Shown here piece after piece: positions 5,456 to 8,410 of a stretch of 8,410 bases of DNA. The DNA lies in assembly GCA_030152105.1 (NCBI GenBank), contig JASLIH010000129.1, forward strand, positions 1-8,410, in the 5' to 3' direction. The notes beneath the pieces were generated by a model. It was not told the DNA's origin, searched no databases, and saw nothing but the letters and a program-made list of their open reading frames with translations. The first letter of the stretch is position 1. The number at the start of each line of letters is the position of its first letter. Both the position numbers and the translations under genes were made by a program. Origin of the DNA: Actinomycetes bacterium. Its GTDB lineage: Bacteria > Actinomycetota > CALGFH01.

Positions 5456-6312
5456 GCCCGGTCGAGGCGGGCCAGCTCGTCGTCGCTGAGCCGCAGGCTG
5501 GCCGCGGCGGCGCTGTCGGTGATCGTCTCGGGGCGGCTGGACCCGGGGATGGGGATGACCGCCGGGGCCTTGGCCAGCTGCCAGGCCAGAGCGACCTGCT
5601 GGGCCGAGACGCCGTGGGCCTCGGCGACCTCGCCGAAGACGCGGTGGCGGCCGCCCAGGTCGCGGCCCCGGCCGATCCCGCCCAGCGGACTCCAGGGCAG
5701 AAAGGCGATCCCCTCGGCGGCGCAGAAGGCCAGCTCGCCCTCGGAGCGGCGGAAGCGGGGCGAGAACTCGTTCTGCACGCTGGCCACCTGGACGAGCTGG
5801 CGGGCCTGCTTGATCTGGTCGACGCTGACGTTGGACAGGCCGACCAGCCGGACCTTGCCGGCCGCCTTGAGCTCGGCCATGGCCCCCACCGACTCGGCGA
5901 ACGGCACCTTGGGGTCGGGCCGGTGGAACTGGTACAGGCCGATGGCCTCGACCCCCAGCGCCCGCAGGCTGGCCTCGCAGGCCTGGCGCAGGTGCTCGGG
6001 CCGGCCGTCCAGATACCACTCGTCGCCCTCGCGGGTGTGGCCGCCCTTGGTCGCCACCAGCACCCGGTCGCGGTCGCCCGGCCAGGCGGAGAGGGCCCTG
6101 GCCACAAGGCGCTCGCCGTGACCGACCTCGGACTCGTCGATGCAGTAGGCGTCGGCGGTGTCGATCAGGGTCACGCCGGCGTCGAGGGCGGCGTGGATGG
6201 TCCGGAACGACTGGGCCTCGTCGGGCCGGCCGGCCAGCGACATCGGCATCTCGCCGAGCCCGATGGCGCTGACCTGGAGCCCGCCCAGGCGGCGGGTCGG
6301 CATGGTGGTCAC
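5452..6312 (-). CDS. Aldo/keto reductase
   Basis: The product has 286 residues, somewhat shorter than typical 310-330-residue members but with the full core. The catalytic tetrad is visible: Asp51 and Tyr56 (LIDTADAY), Lys89 (VLVATKGG) and His130 (LYQFHRPD). Other family marks are the GLGEMP opening, GLSNVSVDQI on strand 6, and the NADPH-phosphate loop PIPGSSRPETI near the C-terminus. It should reduce an aldehyde or ketone with NADPH in the cytosol; the substrate cannot be told. The GTG at 6312 is preferred over the ATG at 6303, because AAGGAG (6323-6328) stands 10 bases before it and because it overlaps the stop of the upstream transporter gene as GTGA. This implies a two-gene operon with translational coupling. 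Its own stop overlaps the exporter stop on the other strand. Confidence 0.92.
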   Translation of the reverse strand: MTTMPTRRLGGLQVSAIGLGEMPMSLAGRPDEAQSFRTIHAALDAGVTLIDTADAYCIDESEVGHGERLVARALSAWPGDRDRVLVATKGGHTREGDEWYLDGRPEHLRQACEASLRALGVEAIGLYQFHRPDPKVPFAESVGAMAELKAAGKVRLVGLSNVSVDQIKQARQLVQVASVQNEFSPRFRRSEGELAFCAAEGIAFLPWSPLGGIGRGRDLGGRHRVFGEVAEAHGVSAQQVALAWQLAKAPAVIPIPGSSRPETITDSAAAASLRLSDDELARLDRA

Positions 6313-7205
6313 CAGTGGGTCGCTCCTTCATGGCCGCGGTGCTCGGGCTGCTCGAGCTGGAAGGTGGAGTGCTCGATGTCGAAGTGGCCGGCCAGGCAGG
6401 CGCCCAGGCCGTCGAGGACCTTGCCGGCGTCGGCGTCGCGCTCGAGGACCACGTGGACCGAGAGCACCGGCAGGCCGCTGGTGATGGTCCAGGCATGGAG
6501 GTCGTGCACGTCGGTCACACCCGGGGTCTCGACCAGGTGCCGGCGGACCTCGTCGAGGTCGACCCCCTTGGGGGCCGCCTCCAGCAGGACGTCGACCGCC
6601 TCCCGGAGCAGCCGCCAGGTGCGGGGCAGGATCGCCAGGCCGATCACGGCCGAGGCGATCGGGTCGGCGGCCTCGAAGCCGGTGAGGGCGATCACCACGG
6701 CCGCGGCCAGGACCGCCACCGAGCCCAGCAGGTCGCCCCAGACCTCCAGGTAGGCGCCGCGCAGGTTGAGGCTGTCGCGCTGGCCGCCGTGCAGCAGCCA
6801 CATCGAGACGGCGTTGGCGGCCAGGCCGACGAGGGCAACGGCCAGCATCAGCCCGCTGGCCACCTCCGGCGGCTCGGTCAGCCGCCGCCAGGCCTCGACC
6901 AGCACGAACGCGGCCACGCCGAACAGCAGCACGGCGTTGACCACGGCGGCCAGGATCTCCAGGCGGTAGTAGCCGAAGGTCCGCTGCGGGGTCGCCGGCC
7001 GGGCCGCGAACCGGATGGCCAGCAGGGCCAGGCCGACCCCGGCCCCGTCGGCGAGCACGTGCCCGGCGTCGGCGAGCAGGGCCAGGCTGCCGCTGATGGC
7101 GGCGCCGGCGAGCTCGACGAGGAGCAGGGCCACGGTGATCGCGAACACCACCGCCAGCCGGCCACGGTGGGCGGCGGCGGCGCTGTGGTGGTTGTCGTGG
7201 GCCAT
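6309..7205 (-). CDS. Cation diffusion facilitator (CzcD-like metal/H+ antiporter)
   Basis: The product has 298 residues. The N-terminus is His-rich (MAHDNHHSAAAAH). Six transmembrane helices follow, with the SLALLADAGHVLAD signature in TM2 giving metal ligands His49 and Asp53. The cytoplasmic C-terminal domain has VTDVHDLHAWTITSG and HFDIEHSTFQLE, the ferredoxin-like fold that dimerises and senses metal. In TM5 the segment is AYLEVWGDLLGS: Glu154 and Asp158 replace the His-x3-Asp usual in zinc-type CzcD/ZnT proteins. Members export Zn, Co, Cd or similar ions in exchange for protons; specificity here is open. No strong ribosome binding site is visible before ATG 7205, and a perfect palindrome lies 27 bases upstream. 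The gene is coupled downstream to an aldo/keto reductase with no obvious metal-related role. Confidence 0.93.
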   Translation of the reverse strand: MAHDNHHSAAAAHRGRLAVVFAITVALLLVELAGAAISGSLALLADAGHVLADGAGVGLALLAIRFAARPATPQRTFGYYRLEILAAVVNAVLLFGVAAFVLVEAWRRLTEPPEVASGLMLAVALVGLAANAVSMWLLHGGQRDSLNLRGAYLEVWGDLLGSVAVLAAAVVIALTGFEAADPIASAVIGLAILPRTWRLLREAVDVLLEAAPKGVDLDEVRRHLVETPGVTDVHDLHAWTITSGLPVLSVHVVLERDADAGKVLDGLGACLAGHFDIEHSTFQLEQPEHRGHEGATHW

Positions 7206-7231
7206 GCGGTCACTCTGCCACAGGAAACCGA

Positions 7232-7257
7232 ACGGCCCGGGCGATCGCCCGGGCCGT
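7232..7257 (-). terminator. Perfect 26-nt palindrome, likely terminator of the small gene
   Basis: ACGGCCCGGGC (7232-7242) and its exact complement (7247-7257) close an 11-bp GC-rich stem over a GATC loop. On the minus strand it starts 15 bases after the stop of the 45-residue gene and is followed by TTCGGTTT, a weak T-rich stretch. It could end that transcript or attenuate readthrough into the transporter gene. Full dyad symmetry also permits binding by a dimeric regulator. Confidence 0.6.
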
Positions 7258-7272
7258 CAGGGTCGTTGCGCG

Positions 7273-7410
7273 TCAGCGCCTCGGCGCCAGCCCCGAAGCC
7301 TCGTCAAGAGCCTCGTAGAGCTCACGGGTGGCGACCGAGTCGAACGCGACTCGCCCCTCCCGGGCCGTCCTGCGCTGCTGCCACCAGACGGTGAGTTCCT
7401 TGAGCTGCAT
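7273..7410 (-). CDS. Small hypothetical protein, 45 residues
   Basis: I do not recognise this protein. It begins MQLKELTVWWQQRRTARE and ends in SGLAPRR. It has paired tryptophans at 9-10, a basic stretch (13-20), then an amphipathic helix-like part (SVATRELYEALDEA, 25-38) and a basic tail. There is no signal peptide, membrane segment or cysteine. Support that it is real comes from AGGAGGGGG (7414-7422) placed with GGAGG 6 bases before the ATG, and from the palindromic terminator right after the stop. It lies 166 bases downstream of the acyl-CoA dehydrogenase stop; that gap (7411-7576) must hold its promoter but shows only weak short inverted repeats. It could be a small regulatory or nucleic-acid-binding protein, but nothing proves this. 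Confidence 0.58.
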   Translation of the reverse strand: MQLKELTVWWQQRRTAREGRVAFDSVATRELYEALDEASGLAPRR

Positions 7411-7576
7411 TGTCCCCCTCCTGCTGCCCGGACCCGGACCCCCCAGCCCGTGTCCCCCTCGCCGCCTGTCTTGCGGCGCATCGACAAGGCGTAGTCTCGC
7501 CGCCGTAGGTAACGAACCGGCATGTTGCCGATCACCGTTGCGACCCCGATCCATCACGGAACGGTCTCGGGCCTGC

Positions 7577-8410
7577 CTAACGCGAGCTAAAGGCGCTCTC
7601 GCCGGTGATCTCTCGCCCGACAATCAGGCTCTGGATGGCGTCGGTGCCCTCGTAGGTGTAGACGGCCTCCATGTCGGCGTGGTGTCGGGCGACGTGGTTC
7701 TCGAGCAGGATGCCGTTGCCGCCGAGGACGTCACGGGCGTCGGCGACCACCTGGCGGGCCTTGGCGGCGTTGTTCATCTTGGCCAGCGACGCCATGCCGG
7801 CGGTCATCTGGCCGGCGTCGGTGAGCTGGGCCAGGCGCAGGCACAGCAGCTGCATGGTGGTGACCTCGGCCAGCATCTTGGCCAGCCGGTACTGGACGAG
7901 CTGGAAGCTGGCCAGCGGGGTGCCGAACTGCTCCCGCTCCCTGACATAGGTGAGGGCGGCCTCATAGGCGGCCAGGGCGTGGCCGGCGGCCTCCCAGGCG
8001 ACCCCGGAGCGGGTGGCGGTGAGCACCCGGGCCGTGTCGCCGAAGCCGCGCGAGTGGGCCAGGCGGTTGCCCGCCGGGACCCGGACCCCGTCCAGGGTGA
8101 TCTCGGCCTGCCAGACCGCCCGCTTGGCCGTCTTGCCGGACATCACGCTGGCCGCGTACCCCGGGGTGCCCTTCTCGACCACGAACCCGCCGACCTTGCC
8201 GTCGTCGTCGCGCGCCCAGACGATCACCAGGTCGGCGAAGGAGGCGTTGCCGATCCAGCGCTTGGTCCCGTCCAGCACCCAGTCGTCGCCGTCGCGGCGG
8301 GCCGTGGTCTCGAGCGCGACCGCGTCCGAGCCGTGGTCGGGCTCGGTCAGCCCGAAGGCACCGATCTGCTCCATCCGGGCCATGGCCGGGAGCCAGCGCT
8401 GCTTCTGCTC
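7577..8410 (-). CDS. Acyl-CoA dehydrogenase, glutaryl-CoA dehydrogenase-like (partial)
   Basis: The last 277 residues are present; the frame runs open through the window edge (EQKQRWLPAMARMEQ), so the N-terminal helical domain is missing. The middle beta domain has GAFGLTEPDHGSDAVALETT, the flavin/substrate-binding signature, and KRWIGNA. The C-terminal helical domain has REREQFGTPLASFQLVQ and DVLGGNGI, then YTYEGTDAIQSLIVGREITG. The Glu of YEGT (codon 7649-7651) is the expected catalytic base. This FAD enzyme class makes the alpha,beta double bond in acyl-CoA; the YEGT...LI.GR.ITG ending resembles glutaryl-CoA dehydrogenases, which also decarboxylate to crotonyl-CoA in lysine and aromatic catabolism. 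Substrate remains uncertain among glutaryl and related short chains without the N-terminal half and close homologues. Confidence 0.92.
   Translation of the reverse strand, partial: EQKQRWLPAMARMEQIGAFGLTEPDHGSDAVALETTARRDGDDWVLDGTKRWIGNASFADLVIVWARDDDGKVGGFVVEKGTPGYAASVMSGKTAKRAVWQAEITLDGVRVPAGNRLAHSRGFGDTARVLTATRSGVAWEAAGHALAAYEAALTYVREREQFGTPLASFQLVQYRLAKMLAEVTTMQLLCLRLAQLTDAGQMTAGMASLAKMNNAAKARQVVADARDVLGGNGILLENHVARHHADMEAVYTYEGTDAIQSLIVGREITGESAFSSR

Noticed and set aside
3494..6496. A 1000-codon open frame on the minus strand and an 827-codon one on the plus strand (4270-6753) in the same area
   Set aside because: Both are antisense or out-of-frame shadows of the tetR, exporter, reductase and transporter genes. 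Their translations are low-complexity Arg/Gly/Pro/Asp-rich text with no domain, as expected where stop codons are rare at high GC.
7460..7478. Short hairpin CGCCGC/GCGGCG, and an ACCGTT/AACGGT inverted repeat at 7534-7565
   Set aside because: Six-base stems with 7- and 20-base loops are expected by chance in this base composition; neither has a T-run or matches a known leader element.
1..8410. CRISPR arrays, tRNA or rRNA genes, insertion sequences, phage or toxin-antitoxin modules
   Set aside because: I looked on both strands and saw no spaced repeats, RNA-gene signatures, transposase or integrase motifs, or paired toxin-antitoxin genes.

Overview
The window is very GC-rich (third codon positions are almost all G or C). 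It carries genes typical of a free-living Actinomycetota bacterium: an RskA-type anti-sigma tail, a DivIVA-domain repeat protein, a TetR/DHA2-MFS pair and an acyl-CoA dehydrogenase. The exact lineage cannot be read from the sequence. There are no RNA genes, transposases, integrases or CRISPR arrays, and the gene set looks chromosomal rather than mobile.

Left part (1-2984), envelope-related genes. The 3' end of an anti-sigma factor (RskA C-terminal domain, + strand) runs tail-to-tail, 6 bases apart, into a minus-strand protein with four DivIVA-type modules split into two pairs by a long proline-rich linker. Divergent from it is a tiny lipoprotein. Its cupredoxin domain keeps only the first and last strands and has lost the stretch that normally carries the copper ligands. 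Next comes a membrane-anchored Gmad2-domain protein that ends in a very strong hairpin.

Middle (3031-5455), an efflux operon. A promoter-like element and an 18-bp TetR-type operator sit on the start codon of a TetR regulator, whose mRNA may be leaderless. The regulator overlaps a 14-TM DHA2-family drug exporter by ATGA. This is a classic self-repressed drug-efflux pair.

Right part (5452-8410), all minus strand. Reading in the direction of transcription: the C-terminal three-quarters of an acyl-CoA dehydrogenase (glutaryl-CoA dehydrogenase-like), a 45-residue small protein with an excellent ribosome binding site, a perfect 26-nt palindrome that probably acts as a terminator, a CzcD-like cation diffusion facilitator, and an aldo/keto reductase coupled to it by a GTGA overlap. 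The reductase and the exporter converge and share the four bases CTAG as their stop codons.

I do not see a clear undescribed multi-gene system. The observations most worth checking are the gutted cupredoxin lipoprotein, the four-module DivIVA protein, the operator over the tetR start codon, the Glu-x3-Asp metal site in the CDF transporter and the small 45-residue gene.
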